The notes below the pieces were generated by a model. It worked only from the letters and a program-made list of their open reading frames with translations, was not told the DNA's origin and did not search any database. Source: Benincasa hispida (taxonomy: Eukaryota; Streptophyta; Magnoliopsida; Cucurbitales; Cucurbitaceae). From it: 64,000 bases of DNA. Position 1 is the stretch's first letter. Every line of letters begins with the position of its first letter. Shown here one piece after another: positions 45,665 to 55,995 of the stretch. The position numbers and the translations under genes were made by a program. The stretch spans positions 30,565,324-30,629,323 of the forward strand of contig NC_052349.1 of NCBI RefSeq assembly GCF_009727055.1. Direction: 5' to 3'.

Positions 45665-45975
45665 TTCAATCGTTTAGCTCAACGCCCATCGCATAGCTCT
45701 CGTTGTTACTCATCGTGTATCTCTCATTGTCGCTCATCGCATATCTCTCGTTGTCGCTCAACATGTATCTCTCGTTGTCGATCATCGTGTAATGCTGACC
45801 TCATCGTCTACACATCATGTCCATCGTCTAGCGCTCACGTCTATCGTATAGCACCATCGTCTAGTGCATCGCCTAGCGCTTATGCTTATCGTGTAGCTTA
45901 TCGCCTATCGTGTAGTGCTATCATCTATCATGTAGCACTATCGACTAACGCATCGTTTAGTGCTGCATGTAGCTA
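45665..45975. repeat. ATCGTNTAG motif cluster in 3' LTR
   Basis: Dozens of near-copies of ATCGTGTAGC, ATCGTCTAGC, ATCGTTTAGC and TCTCGTTGTCGCTCATCG fill this segment. The matching segment of the 5' LTR is 53290-53535. The array is irregular, not a clean tandem repeat. A 148-codon plus-strand frame (45608-46054, serine/arginine/cysteine-rich) is a by-product. Confidence 0.8.
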
Positions 45976-46390
45976 CACGATCGTCCGCGTGCACAACACT
46001 TCAATGCTCAATGCCCACAGTCGCGCACACTTGATTCTGCCGCATGCATGCTAACCTCAAAAACTTGGTTGCCGCATGCCTTGTCCAACGCATGGCTTTT
46101 CTTCACTCGGCCACATTTGGCTTCCTTAAATACCAAACTAACCTCTCAAATGACTAAGGCCAACGCCCTTGACTCAACTCCAACGTCTAGCATAAGGCAA
46201 CGCATGGGCAAATACTTAGCCAATTTCTAGCTTCACCCAAGAGTCAAGCTTCCAAACTTAAACTTTTCTTCTAACATTTTACCCTTTTCCCTACAATTAA
46301 ACATTAATTCTCACATTAACCTACTTATCATACTGGTCTTAGTAGGGAACATATACAAGTAGAGAAATTAGGGTTCAGAGTTTACATTTA

Positions 46391-46402
46391 CCTCCCCCTT
46401 AA
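46391..46402 (-). other. Gypsy polypurine tract
   Basis: The minus strand reads TTAAGGGGGAGG, then TAAA and the LTR start TGTAAACTC. Its position between integrase end and LTR fits the plus-strand primer. Confidence 0.8.
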
Positions 46403-46439
46403 GAAATTTTCGTCCTCGAAATTCTGTTACAAGTTCGTC

Positions 46440-47780
46440 AATTAAACAACTGCATTTACTTGTTTTTTATTTTCTCTTTAGCTTCTCATGTAGCTTCTTC
46501 AGTGCTATGGTTTCTCCATAGTACCTTTCCCAAGGGTATTGTCTTGTTCCTCAAGACCTGCTCTTTTCTATCAAGAATTTCATCTGGTTCTTCTTCATAT
46601 GACAAATTTTCTTTCAACTGCACTGGTTACTCAGGTAACACATGGGTAGGATCTGGCACATACATTCTTAGCATTGCCACATGAAACACATCATGGATAC
46701 GAGATAACTCTGGAGGTAATTCTAACCTATAAGCCATTGGGCCAACTCGTTCTATTATCTCATAAGGTCCAATGTATCTCGGGCTGAACTTCTCTTTCCT
46801 ACCAAACCTAAGTATTCCTTTCCATGGAGAATACTTAAGAAATACTTTATTGCCAACTTCGAATTCCAATTCTTTTCTTCGCTTTCTGCATAACTTTTTT
46901 GTCTGTCTCGAGATGTTTTAAGATTTTCTCTTATAATCTTAACACTGTCTGATGTCTGCTGAACAAGTTCTGGGCCTAATAGTTTCCTTTCGCCCACTTC
47001 ATTCCAACATACTGGAGTTCTACATGGTCTCCCGTACAAAGCCTCATATAGTGCCATTTTGATACTCGAATGATAACTATTGTTATACGCAAATTCGATC
47101 AACGATAGATGCATATCCCAACTGCCCTTGGACTACAATACACATGCTCTCAGCATGTTCTCTAATGCCTGAATCGTCCACTCAGACCGACCATCCGTCT
47201 GTGGATGAAAAGTTGTACTGAAATATAGCTTGGTACCCATAGCTTTCTACAAGCTAGGCCAGAACTTTGATGTAAACCTAGAATCTCTGTATACTACAAT
47301 CGAAATTGGAGCTCCAAACTGATTTACAATTCTATCAACATACAACTTAGCTAATTGGTCTCGTGTAAAAGTTACCTTAACACATAAAAACTTAGCTGTT
47401 TTTGTTAATCTATCCACGATTACCCATATACCATCATAGCTCGCTGGTGTCCTAGGTAAATCAAACAAGAAATCCATCGTAACATGCTTCCATTTCTACT
47501 CTCATACTAGGAATGGATTAAGCAATCTTGCTGACCTCTATCGTTCAGGCTTAACTTGCTGACACACTAAACATCTGTCAACATACTCTGCTATTTCTCT
47601 TATCATACCAGGCCACCAGTACGACTTCTTTAATGTTCTATACATCTTTGTATTGCCTTGATGCATAACATAAGCTGAACTATGTGGTTCTTCCACAATA
47701 GCCTGCTTAAGTGCTAAGGTATTAGGTACACATATTCTACCTTCCTTCTGTAGCACTCTATCTGCTCTTAATCGATATTC
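46440..47780 (-). pseudogene. Gypsy integrase
   Basis: From upstream on the minus strand, the zinc-binding HHCC part reads HSSAYVMHQGNTKMYRTL and WWPGMIREIAEYVDRCLVCQ (47756-47538). The core has WVIVDRLTKTAKF and VVYRDSRFTSKFW (usually SDRDPRFTS), and then FHPQTDGRSEWTIQALENML bearing the third acidic residue. The C-terminal part is AYNNSYHSSIKMALYEALYG, GPYEIIERVGPMAYRLELPP, and a chromodomain-like end (EEATWE). Integrase would insert the cDNA into chromatin. Stops and frameshifts separate the parts (for example after MLRACVL), and the altered YRDSR site adds to the evidence of inactivity. Confidence 0.92.
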
Positions 47781-47921
47781 CGTTCTTAGACCTTTACTTA
47801 CTTCTTCAGCTAACTTCTGAAGATCAAAATCTCTTAACTATTCACGTAGAATATCATCTACTAATGTAGGACGTACTTGAAACGAAGCTAAAAAACCTTA
47901 TGTCTAATAAATTGATAATGT

Positions 47922-48021
47922 CGCTTTGGCACTATACAACTCATGTATCAGCCACCATATTTCGCTTTAGCACTATACAACTCATATATCAGCGACTCAT
48001 GTATCAGCACTATACAACTCA
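47922..48021. repeat. Triplicated ~26-30 bp motif inside pol
   Basis: GCACTATACAACTCATGTAT then CAG occurs three times with small changes (about 47929, 47970, 48007), between RNase H and integrase. It interrupts the expected pol reading and looks like a local replication-slippage product. Confidence 0.8.
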
Positions 48022-48440
48022 GGTAAAACGAATATAGTGGTTGATGCTCTGATTGATCCGGTCTTTCTACTTAGAGCATCAGCCACCATATTCGTTTTAC
48101 TTGGGTGATAATCAATTGTACAGTCATAATCCTTGATCAACTCGATCCATCTTCTCTGTTTCAAGTTTAGCTCTTTCTGATCAAAGATATACTTTAGACC
48201 CTTGTGATCAATGAATATATGACAATGTTCACCAAACAAGTAATGTCTCCACAACTTTAGAGCCAACACAACTGTTGCTAACTCCAAATCGTGCGCAGGG
48301 TAGTTACATTCATGCTTCTTTAACTGACAGAAAGCATAGGCCACTACTTTTCCTTCCTTCATCAGCACACATCCTAATCCTTGTTGGGATGCATCACAAT
48401 AAATATCAAACTCTTTACCTGGTGTAGGTAAAGTCAGCAC
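47997..48440 (-). pseudogene. Gypsy RNase H
   Basis: A 147-codon open minus-strand segment includes [79 protein letters not shown] and [12 protein letters not shown]. The acidic residues of the RNase H fold are visible (CDAS, DLEL, the usual TDHKSL as IDHKGL, and ADALSRK). It would degrade RNA in the RNA-DNA hybrid. It is part of pol, joined upstream to RT, and is separated from integrase by the triplicated motif. Confidence 0.92.
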
Positions 48441-49386
48441 TGGTGTTGTTATTAACCTCTATTTCAACTCTTGGAAACTATGTTCGCATTCTGGCGACCA
48501 CTTAAACTTTGCATCTTTTCTGGTCAGGTTTGTCAATGGTAGAGCTATCTTAAAAAATCCCTCCACGAATCTCCTGTAGTAACCTGCTAAACCCAGAAAA
48601 CTGCGTACCTCTGTTATAGTCATAGGTCATTCCCATTTAACTATCACTTTTGTATTTTGGAAATCTACACTCACTCTGTCTGCTGAAATTATAAGTTCAA
48701 GAAATACAACTTGATTTAACCAGAAATCACAGTTACTAAACTTGGCATATAACTTCTTTTCTCTTAGAATTTGCAACACTAACTTTAGATGTTCATTGTG
48801 TTTCTCTGCACTACTGAAATATACTAATATATCATCTATGAAAACTATCACAAACTGATCTAGGTAAGGATGAAATATCCTGTCCATCAAGTCCATAAAT
48901 ACCGCAGGAGCATTCGTCAAACCAAACGGCATTACTAGGAACTCATAATGTTTATACATGGTTCTAAAAGCAGTCTTTGGAACATTTGTTTCCTTCACCT
49001 TCAACTGATGGTAACCTGGTCTCAAATCGATCTTAGAGAACACTATGGCTTCCTTTAACTATTTGAAGAGATCATCTATATAAGGCAATGGGTACTTATT
49101 CTTAATTGTCACCTTATTCAGCTGTCTACAGTCTCTACATAATCTGAAAGTACCGCTTTCTTCCTGACAAATAATACCAATGCTCCCCAACGTGACACAC
49201 TTGATCTGATGTACCTCTTATCAACAATTCCTATCACTGAACTTTTAACTCCTTCAATTCTACTGGCACCATTCTGTATGGTGCTTGGGATATAGATGTT
49301 GTACGTGGAACTAACTCAATAGTAAATTCAACTTCCCTGTCAGGTGGTAAACCTGGTAACTCTTCATGGAATACATCTAATAATTT
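48441..49386 (-). pseudogene. Gypsy reverse transcriptase
   Basis: The best-kept frame (49043-48627) has [57 protein letters not shown] and the catalytic FIDDILVY (usual YVDD/FIDDIL form in gypsy). It continues with [20 protein letters not shown] and NCDFW. The upstream frame has [21 protein letters not shown] sequence with stops (49386-49044). The connection to RNase H (48626-48441) is also in a broken frame. The enzyme would copy the element RNA into DNA; this copy is dead. Confidence 0.92.
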
Positions 49387-49854
49387 TTATACCATAAGTA
49401 CATCTTCAGGTTTCAGCTTCCTATTTTGTGAAATCGCCACATAGGCTAAATAAGCTTCACATCCCTTAGTCAGTAGCTTTCTTGCCTTCACTGCTGATAT
49501 TAAACTTCCTGGAAGTATTCTTTGACTTCCTACCAGGGTTATCTCTTTTTCACCTAGCTTCCTAAATACTATCTCTTTCTTAAAACAATCCATAGTGGCA
49601 TAATGTTTACTCAGGAAATCCATGCCTAAGATAACATTAAATTCTAACAACTCCAGTGGAATCAGGTCAACCCATAAGCTTTGATTTCCAATAACTATTT
49701 CACCATTCCTGTAATACTCATGTACAACTAGAGTATCTCCTATAGGTGTAGAAAAAAATAAGTCTTCATTCATACGCTTAAGCACTCTATCTATATGCAA
49801 TGCAAACATGCTAGATATGAATGAGTGTGTAGTACCAGGATCAAATAGCCACAA
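49387..49854 (-). pseudogene. Gypsy aspartic protease
   Basis: A 155-codon minus-strand frame has MWLFDPGTTHSFISSMFALH, IGNQSLWVDLIPLELLEFNV and ILGMDFLSKHYATMDCFKKE, then EAYLAYV. The active-site motif is normally FDSGATHSFIS. Here the D is kept but S/T before G is proline (DPG), which should impair catalysis. The frame is otherwise long. It lies between gag and RT as in all gypsy elements. Confidence 0.9.
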
Positions 49855-49979
49855 GCGGACTGATTACATAAAGTTATCGTACCAGTTACGAAATCTAGAG
49901 ACTATTCCGCTTCCTAGTGTGTCACAGCATATACTCTACCATGTTGTTGCTGCTGTTGGGGTCATCTTGCTAACCATTT

Positions 49980-51110
49980 CTACTTAGCTGCATCGAATCC
50001 CCCACCTTTGGCTCTAGTCGCTCTAGGTTCGTCTACAACCTAGGTAACTACTCTCTGTCCATACTGTGCTTCTCGAACTAGCTATGGACAATCTTTTAGT
50101 GCCCCTCTTGTCCGCACTGGTAGCAAACATTTCTGTCACCATAACATACTTCTACATGACACTTACCACAGTTCGCACACAATGGCTTCTTTCTTATACT
50201 AGCTACTGACTCGCTAGCATGACCTGTTACCAATCTACTACTCGGTCTAGCTGTAGGTCTTGTCCTCTTTCGACTCGAACCCTGTTGGCTCGCGTCTCCA
50301 TGACTCCTCATACCTGATTGTCCAAAGAACGGGGGTCTAAAACTCTTACCTCTTGTCTCTACTGGAGTCCTGTGCTGCTCTGCCCCTGTCTGGAGTTGGT
50401 CTATCCTACCTACACTCCGCTCAACTCTAATAACTATCTCAACTAACTGAGTGAAATCCAACTAATTAGTTGTACAGGTAACGAGAGTACGTATCTTTCT
50501 TCTTAGGCCATTCTCCAATCTTCTACATCTCTCTTTCTCTTCCACAATGATCGGAAGCGCATACTGAGATAACTCTATAAATCTCTACTCGTACTTAGTG
50601 ACCGTCATCGATCCCTGAGTTAGCCTAAGAAACTCATCCCTCTTTGCTTCTAGGGTAGTATTTATCCTCAAATACTTTTCTAAACTCAGGCCAAGACATA
50701 GCTTTTTAACTGTTTCTCCTGGCCTCTATCACTTTCCACCATTTCTCAGCCCCTTTCTGCAGCAAGAACGCCGCTAACTCGACTTTACAGTCCTCAGGGC
50801 ATCTCATAACACTAAAGCATTTCTCAATAAATTCCAACTACACCTAAGCATCTGCAGGATCTGTAGATCCATCAAATGTCGTGGCACCTAAAAATTTCAG
50901 CCTCTTCATGCCTAATTTATTCTTTGGATATGTCTGAATCGATCCTACATTCGCTGCCAATCTCTGGGCGATTCTATCAAATACTCGATCCTCCATCTGG
51001 GACCCACTCTTACCCGTGGGGTACTCGACTCATTTTTAAAAGTCGTCTCTTTCCCTACTGGGTCTCTAACTCTCTTTCCTTTCAGATCTAACTTCAGGGC
51101 CTCTGCTGGT
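49980..51110 (-). pseudogene. Gypsy gag
   Basis: The minus-strand N-terminal part contains RIAQRLAANVGSIQTYPKNK, GATTFDGSTDPADA and CFSVMRCPEDCKVELAAFLL followed by QKGAEKWWKVIEARR, the capsid-type retrotransposon gag. The C-terminal frame (50461-50096) has TGAEQHRTPVETRGKSFRPP, a basic stretch and two knuckle-like motifs (CANCGKCHVEVC and CYQCGQEGH). Several stops interrupt it. Gag would package element RNA in cytoplasmic particles. Confidence 0.88.
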
Positions 51111-51252
51111 CAGGGTCAACATTCCTCTCCTCTGTCTGACTGCATAGCCTGCCACTTTTCCTCAGCATTTTTGCCTAATTACAAAGTACACATCTTAGAG
51201 ACCTACGTATAAGACTTAATCTAATGCATGAACTCTCACTTTCACCTAAAAT

Positions 51253-51270
51253 CTTATGCTCTGATACCAA
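51253..51270 (-). other. Primer binding site (tRNA-Met type)
   Basis: The minus strand reads TTGGTATCAGAGCATAAGA two bases after the LTR end (...GATGTGGCA at 51273). TGGTATCAGAGC is the complement of plant initiator tRNA-Met 3' sequence used by most plant gypsy and copia elements. Confidence 0.9.
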
Positions 51271-51272
51271 CC

Positions 51273-53933
51273 TGCCACATCCTTTCCCATATATTTTCTT
51301 AGCCTAGAAAAGAACATGACTACAGCAGTTATCAACCCTTTTATGACACTTACTGCCTACTAACTCTAGTGGAAATTATCTGATACCAACATGCAATCTT
51401 AAACACAACGGCTGCCTCTATGTCCAAAATAAACATTAATTATTAAACACAAAACATTTAAAGAGATTATATTACAAGTCTCATAAGTCCCGATACCCAA
51501 AAATCTTAGTCCTTACATGAACAACTATAACATGTGTACAATATTTACAGTAACCACTTAGCTGACGGATTACAATAACTCTTGTTTTCTAGTGGCAAAG
51601 TAGATGTAGAGATACCTTCTAAGGATTTGACCGCTACCTGGGGAAAAGAAAATCATTTGAAAAACAGGGTGAGCTTACTAGCTTAGTGAATGACTTAAGA
51701 AGGAAAACTGATTCTCATGCATAAGTCTCAATAAAGAGATCACACAGAAATATAAATCTTTTACTACCTTGTACTAAAATATAAACATTTTCCAAGCATA
51801 AAACATGTAAAGCTATTTTCATCATAAAACATTAAACTTTTACTTAGTCGAGACTAACCCTGCTGTGGTTAAATCCCAACGTTAACTGCTTAGTCAAGAG
51901 AGAATTCTGTTGCTCAATCTTTGACTTAGTCAAGAGAGAACCTTTTTGCTCAATCTCTAACTTTATACTACCTACGTGCATGTGATTATAAGAACCATCA
52001 TACCTTAGTTTCTACTGCTCAGATACCTTCTCAATGTCCCTCCGTATCGAGCTGCTCGGACACCTTCTCAATGTCCCTCAATATCGAGCTTAAAGTAATA
52101 CTAGTCATACTCTGACTTTCTCTTTAAAGCATGAAAAGCAAAACGCATAGAAAACATGTCTTTAAAGGCTCTAACGCATGCTTTGTGTATTTAAACATAT
52201 AAATAGTTTTTCAGTAAACTTTCATTCATGGCATGCATTTGAAACATAACTCATAGTTTGTTTAGAAAAATACTTTATAAAACTAGCTAGCATTAAAATA
52301 AACTTTCTTAAAACATGGTTTCTTTAAAAACATTGTAAATATTTAATCACTCACAACTTTTAAGATTACTTCCCAAAGGTTGATATGCTTCTAACACTGG
52401 TGTCAATCCTGTGGAGACAAAAGCATATATTTAGTTACTAGCATTGGTCTCCTTTTTGAGACTAACCCTCAAATAAGCTTTGCGTTTAGTCTTCACCTAG
52501 AAGACTTTCACTCAAACACATACCTTGCTGTAGGTCTAGTATTTAGAAATTTCCTTCAGACTTTGGCTCTTGCTATGCGTCCAACCGCACCTCACAAACT
52601 CATCCCACTTGTGCAAACAACACTTGCTCTAACTGTTCCTTCTGCCACACATTGTCATCCACAAAGGCTGCTATGCATCCAAGACTTCAACGCATTCCTT
52701 CCTTAGCCCACACAGTAATTCCAACGCATAGAAGTGCTCAGCCCTTAGTCTATTTTGAGCTGTCAACTTACTCAACCCCAGCAGCTGCCTGCTTGTTCAT
52801 AAAATTCTAGATTTAAATTATGAAATTAATAACTCAACTTCTAAAGCTCATCTCAAGAAATTTCTTTCTACAAACATGTTTATAATTGTCTCAGGAAGCC
52901 ATAGAATTTTAGCTTCAAACTCTTCATGGTTAGTTGTGGAGCCTTACTTCTTCATCAATAGCTCGGATTCATCCGTGAACTGAACCTCTAGTCACTTTTT
53001 CCCTTCTCCGGCCTTATTGCGGTGAGAACTTCTTCTGATAGCATCACCTATGAAACTAGACTCTCAGAGCTTTCCAACAACACCAAGATCTCTCAATTTA
53101 AATGGAGGAATTGTTCAAACTGAGTTTTTGAAGTTCAGCCTCCCTTTTTATACTACTTCCCACCGCTTACCATTAAAGCCTTGCATGACACCTTCAGCTT
53201 AAATAGAGTTAAATTCGGTGCTTTGGACAGTTGTTTCCCCTTAATCAGTGGTTAATACTGATTACTTCATCCAATATCAATGCATGCTTCAATCGTTTAG
53301 CTTAGTGCCCATCATATAGCTCTCGTCGTCGCTCATCGTGTATCTCTCGTTGTCACTCATCTTGTAGCACTGACCCCATCGTCTAATGCATTACGCATAT
53401 CGTGTAACGCCATTGTCTAGCACATCGCCTAGTGCTTATGCTTATCGTGTAGCGCCATCGCCTATCGTGTAGCGCTATCATCTATCATGTAGCGCTATCG
53501 TGTAGTGTATCGTTTAGCGCCGCATGTAGCTACACGATCGTCCGCATGTGCACCATTCCAATGCCCAGTGCCCACGTTCGTGCACATCTGATTTCGCCGC
53601 ATGCATGCTAACCTCCAAAACTTGGTTGCTGCATGCCTTGTCTAACGCATGGCTTTTCTTCACTCGGCAATACTTGGCTTCCTTAAATGCTCAACTAACC
53701 TCTCAAATGAGTAAGGTTGACTCAACTCCAACGCCTAGCACAAGGCCAATGCATGGACAAACACTTAGCCAATTTTCTAGCTTCACCCAAGAGTCGAGCT
53801 TCCACACTTAAACTTTTCTTCTAACATTTTACCCTTTTCCCTACAATTAAACAATTCTCACATCAACCTACTCACCATACTGGTCTCAGTAAGGAACATA
53901 AAAAAGTAGAGAAATTAGATTTCAGGATTTACA
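51273..53933 (-). mobile_element. 5' LTR of gypsy element
   Basis: 2,661 bp. On the minus strand it begins TGTAAATCCTGAAATCTAAT at 53933 and ends ...GGATGTGGCA at 51273, giving TG...CA ends. It matches the 3' LTR along its length with many substitutions and small indels, so the insertion is not recent. It lacks the organelle insert. The ATCGTNTAG motif cluster lies at 53290-53535. Both LTRs also hold an internal PBS-like TTGGTATCAGA (minus, near 51370 and 42067). Confidence 0.92.
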
Positions 53934-54600
53934 TAAAGGCTCAATAAGTTACCTAGGTACAGGATGGTGGCATCGCGGCTTGTCTATGGATTGGGGACCT
54001 CTTTACCTCAAACACCGTGAAACCCTTCATAGACTATAATAGAGATAAAATGGTTGATAATTGTGCTTTGATGTCTCTCATGTCCATCTCCAACTTCGAT
54101 ACACGGTCATCGAAGCTCGATATTGAGCTATCAATACTCCGTAGGTACAAATATACAAGAAGATCAACATTGGCTCTCTCCCTACGGCCCAAAACCTTAG
54201 GCTCAGGACGATCCTCATCGGGGACAGAACGCTCCTCCTTAGGCTCAGGACGTACATCACCCACCAACACATCATGAAGCATATCCTTGATGGGGGTGTA
54301 AGCTGACTGGTGGATGTTTATGTCCACATCAGATTCGTCATCCCTCACTCCACCTTACGAATTATCCTGCTCATCACCTTCCCCACCTTCAGAACTATTG
54401 TTTGAACTACTACCACTCTCTGAACTACTAGATCTCCCAGAACTCTCGTTGTCAGAGTGTACTTGTCTTATAGCCCATCAATCAATTGGGGTGTCTCGAA
54501 ACTCCTTCTCAGCATCGGACATGACAAAACCCTCTTTGACTTTTGTCTACATTAAGGATCCAACCCAGTAAGATGGTTAGTGTACATTTAACAATTGAAT
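53934..54600 (-). pseudogene. ULP1-like MULE gene, central coiled/linker segment
   Basis: A 104-codon minus-strand frame (54348-54034) reads MRDDESDVDINIHQSAYTPI, then PEPKEERSVPDEDRPEPKVL, SIDSSISSFDDRVSKLEMDM and RDIKAQLSTILSLL. It is an acidic/proline-rich linker followed by a heptad-like coiled coil, as found between DUF1985 and the ULP1 core in transposon-borne plant proteins. Upstream (54600-54349) is an acidic serine-rich stretch (SDNESSGRSSSSESGSSSN) in a shifted frame. It continues across the gypsy insertion at 41985. Confidence 0.55.
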
Positions 54601-54838
54601 AAACATACCATGGCTATATTTCACTTACATTTTAAGATTAAAAAAATGTCTCTTTCGAGTACTTTGAATGACACCGAGTGGGAGCCTTACCACGATAATA
54701 TACGAGGCACAACTTCCTTGCGGCAACGTTTCCTGCTATCGACGATAGGATCTTGTATGTCCACACCTAAATATAAAATAACTCGTATTTATAACTATGT
54801 TAATGTTAAACCAAAGATAAAGTTAAGTTAAGTAAAAT
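54601..54838 (-). other. Probable intron or spacer of the ULP1-like gene
   Basis: AT-rich sequence without a matching frame lies between the DUF1985 segment and the linker segment. It is probably an intron of the original gene, though splice sites were not confirmed. Confidence 0.3.
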
Positions 54839-55590
54839 CTACCTGAAATGCTTAGGAAATCCATAATATGAGTACTTCACAACATAATTTTTATTTCCCC
54901 TTACCTTCTCCTTGTATAAACGAACCTTATCATTTTTTGTAGTCTTGAGGGCGTCGAGTATCCTCTGCCAAATAATTGTACCCCAATCAAGACTATTGTA
55001 ATAGTCTATGTCTTCAACATCTTCAAAAAGAGTACGATCGACATCACTCTTTTGCTTATTCTTACTCATCATTGCAATCTCTGTGCAATATACTAGGGTG
55101 ATTTTAACAGCTTCATCGTCGTTTTCAAATACCAAATTCATGTATTCTTCTTCTAGTAAATTCAAATGGAATGCATCTGAGGTCAATCGATTACCAAAAT
55201 ATCTCGTTGCAAGTTCTTATGAGGACTTCTCACTCCGTACTACTCGCACAGGGGACCACCACAAATCAGTTATCAATAAAAAATCGTCTTTTGAAAATGT
55301 GATGACCTTTCCTCTGATAAGAAAACTAATTGAGTTTTCTCCCTACTTGTTTACTTCCCTCCATAACATATGGTGGATAAACGGGCTATTGAATATAAGT
55401 TCAATGTCTACAAATCGTCCAAAAACTGTTCTCTTGAATATCTCTAACTGCCTTCTAGTAAGCTTCTCCTTCACAATCTTGTTGGCATTCGCAACGTGGC
55501 CCAGGCTCATTACTTGCTCGGGAAACCTACCAGCTTCACATATTTTCAAAGCTTTCGACATCTTGAATTACTCATGCATTGTATGAACAA
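54839..55590 (-). pseudogene. DUF1985-domain segment of ULP1-like MULE gene
   Basis: From 55561 on the minus strand: MSKALKICEAGRFPEQVMSL, then LTRRQLEIFKRTVFGRFVDI and LIFNSPFIHHMLWREVNK. After a stop come ISFLIRGKVITFSKDDFLLI and TDLW, and after another stop LATRYFGNRLTSDAFHLNLL, VKITLVYCTEIAMM, LDWGTIIWQRILDAL and NYVVKYSYYGFPKHF. This matches the DUF1985 pattern (FG.FvDI...hHmLlrE, then V.F...DF..iTgL, then W...V/IW...L.aL and Y.l.GFP). The role of DUF1985 is unknown. It usually sits upstream of a C48 SUMO-protease-like domain. In-frame stops make it a pseudogene. Confidence 0.75.
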
Positions 55591-55649
55591 TCAATTTATC
55601 CATTAGCAGGTTCGTACTTAAAGAATCACTAACAATACATATTGTTAAG

Positions 55650-55780
55650 GTCTTGCTCGCGCCAATCTCGCTTAACTCGTTTATCTCACTCTTGCCCATC
55701 TTTCTCCTACCAATCTCGCTCCTTTCGCTCATCTCGCTCTTGCCAATCTCGTTTATGTCGCTCTCGCAAAACTAGCTCTC
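55650..55780. repeat. CTCGCTC-rich degenerate repeat
   Basis: CCAATCTCGCT and CTCATCTCGCTCTTGCCAAT recur with spacing of about 20-35 bp. The motif resembles that of 40405-40940 and, as its complement GAGCGAG, the start of MULE copy 1 near 10905-10960. Confidence 0.6.
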
Positions 55781-55995
55781 TACCTTGTCTGGCTCTAATT
55801 ATACCTTCTTCGTCCTCAACCAATGTAGAATACATTGAAACCCAAAATGAAAAACAGATGCGACCGATTAAACCAAGAACTTCACAAACGAAACCAACCT
55901 ATATAGACGGAACTAAGAACTTCACAAATGAAACCAACCTAAATAGACGCAACACTACATGAAAGACAAAAATTAATTTCACTTACTCAAGAACT

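Larger units (their letters stand above)
41981..46386 (-). mobile_element. 3' LTR of gypsy element (with NUMT-like insert)
   Basis: The minus-strand LTR starts TGTAAACTCTGAACCCTAAT at 46386. It aligns through its length with 51273-53933, except for an insertion at 42432-44073 and loss of the last few bases (the TGCCACATCC edge of the other LTR is absent here). The left flank is the MULE minisatellite. Confidence 0.9.
41981..53933 (-). mobile_element. Ty3/gypsy element, nearly full length, inactive
   Basis: Two long direct repeats (41981-46386 and 51273-53933) flank minus-strand gag, protease, RT, RNase H and integrase in gypsy order, with a tRNA-Met-type PBS (51253-51270) and a PPT (46391-46402). 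The element is about 12 kb including a 1.6-kb foreign insert in its 3' LTR. All coding segments carry stops. Its right flank (53934 onwards) and left flank both belong to the ULP1-like MULE gene. Confidence 0.93.
38560..55980. mobile_element. MULE copy 2, Kaonashi-type (transposase plus ULP1-like gene)
   Basis: A plus-strand MuDR-type transposase pseudogene (38560-40260) faces a minus-strand gene with a DUF1985 domain and ULP1-like context (55590 down to 54034, continuing at 41985-41150). Plant MULEs carrying a DUF1985/ULP1-type gene beside the transposase are known (Kaonashi elements of Arabidopsis, melon and others). The second gene is split by the gypsy element 41981-53933. Terminal inverted repeats were not pinned down. 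GAGCGAG/CTCGCTC-rich repeats at 40405-40940 and 55650-55780 may be subterminal. Confidence 0.7.

Noticed and set aside
45608..46054. 148-codon Ser/Arg/Cys-rich frame
   Set aside because: It is produced by the ATCGTNTAG motif cluster inside the gypsy LTR. The matching part of the other LTR does not keep the frame.
55008..55586. 192-codon plus-strand open frame, the longest on that strand outside the copia element
   Set aside because: It is antisense to the DUF1985 segment, whose minus-strand translation matches a known family. The plus-strand peptide resembles nothing.
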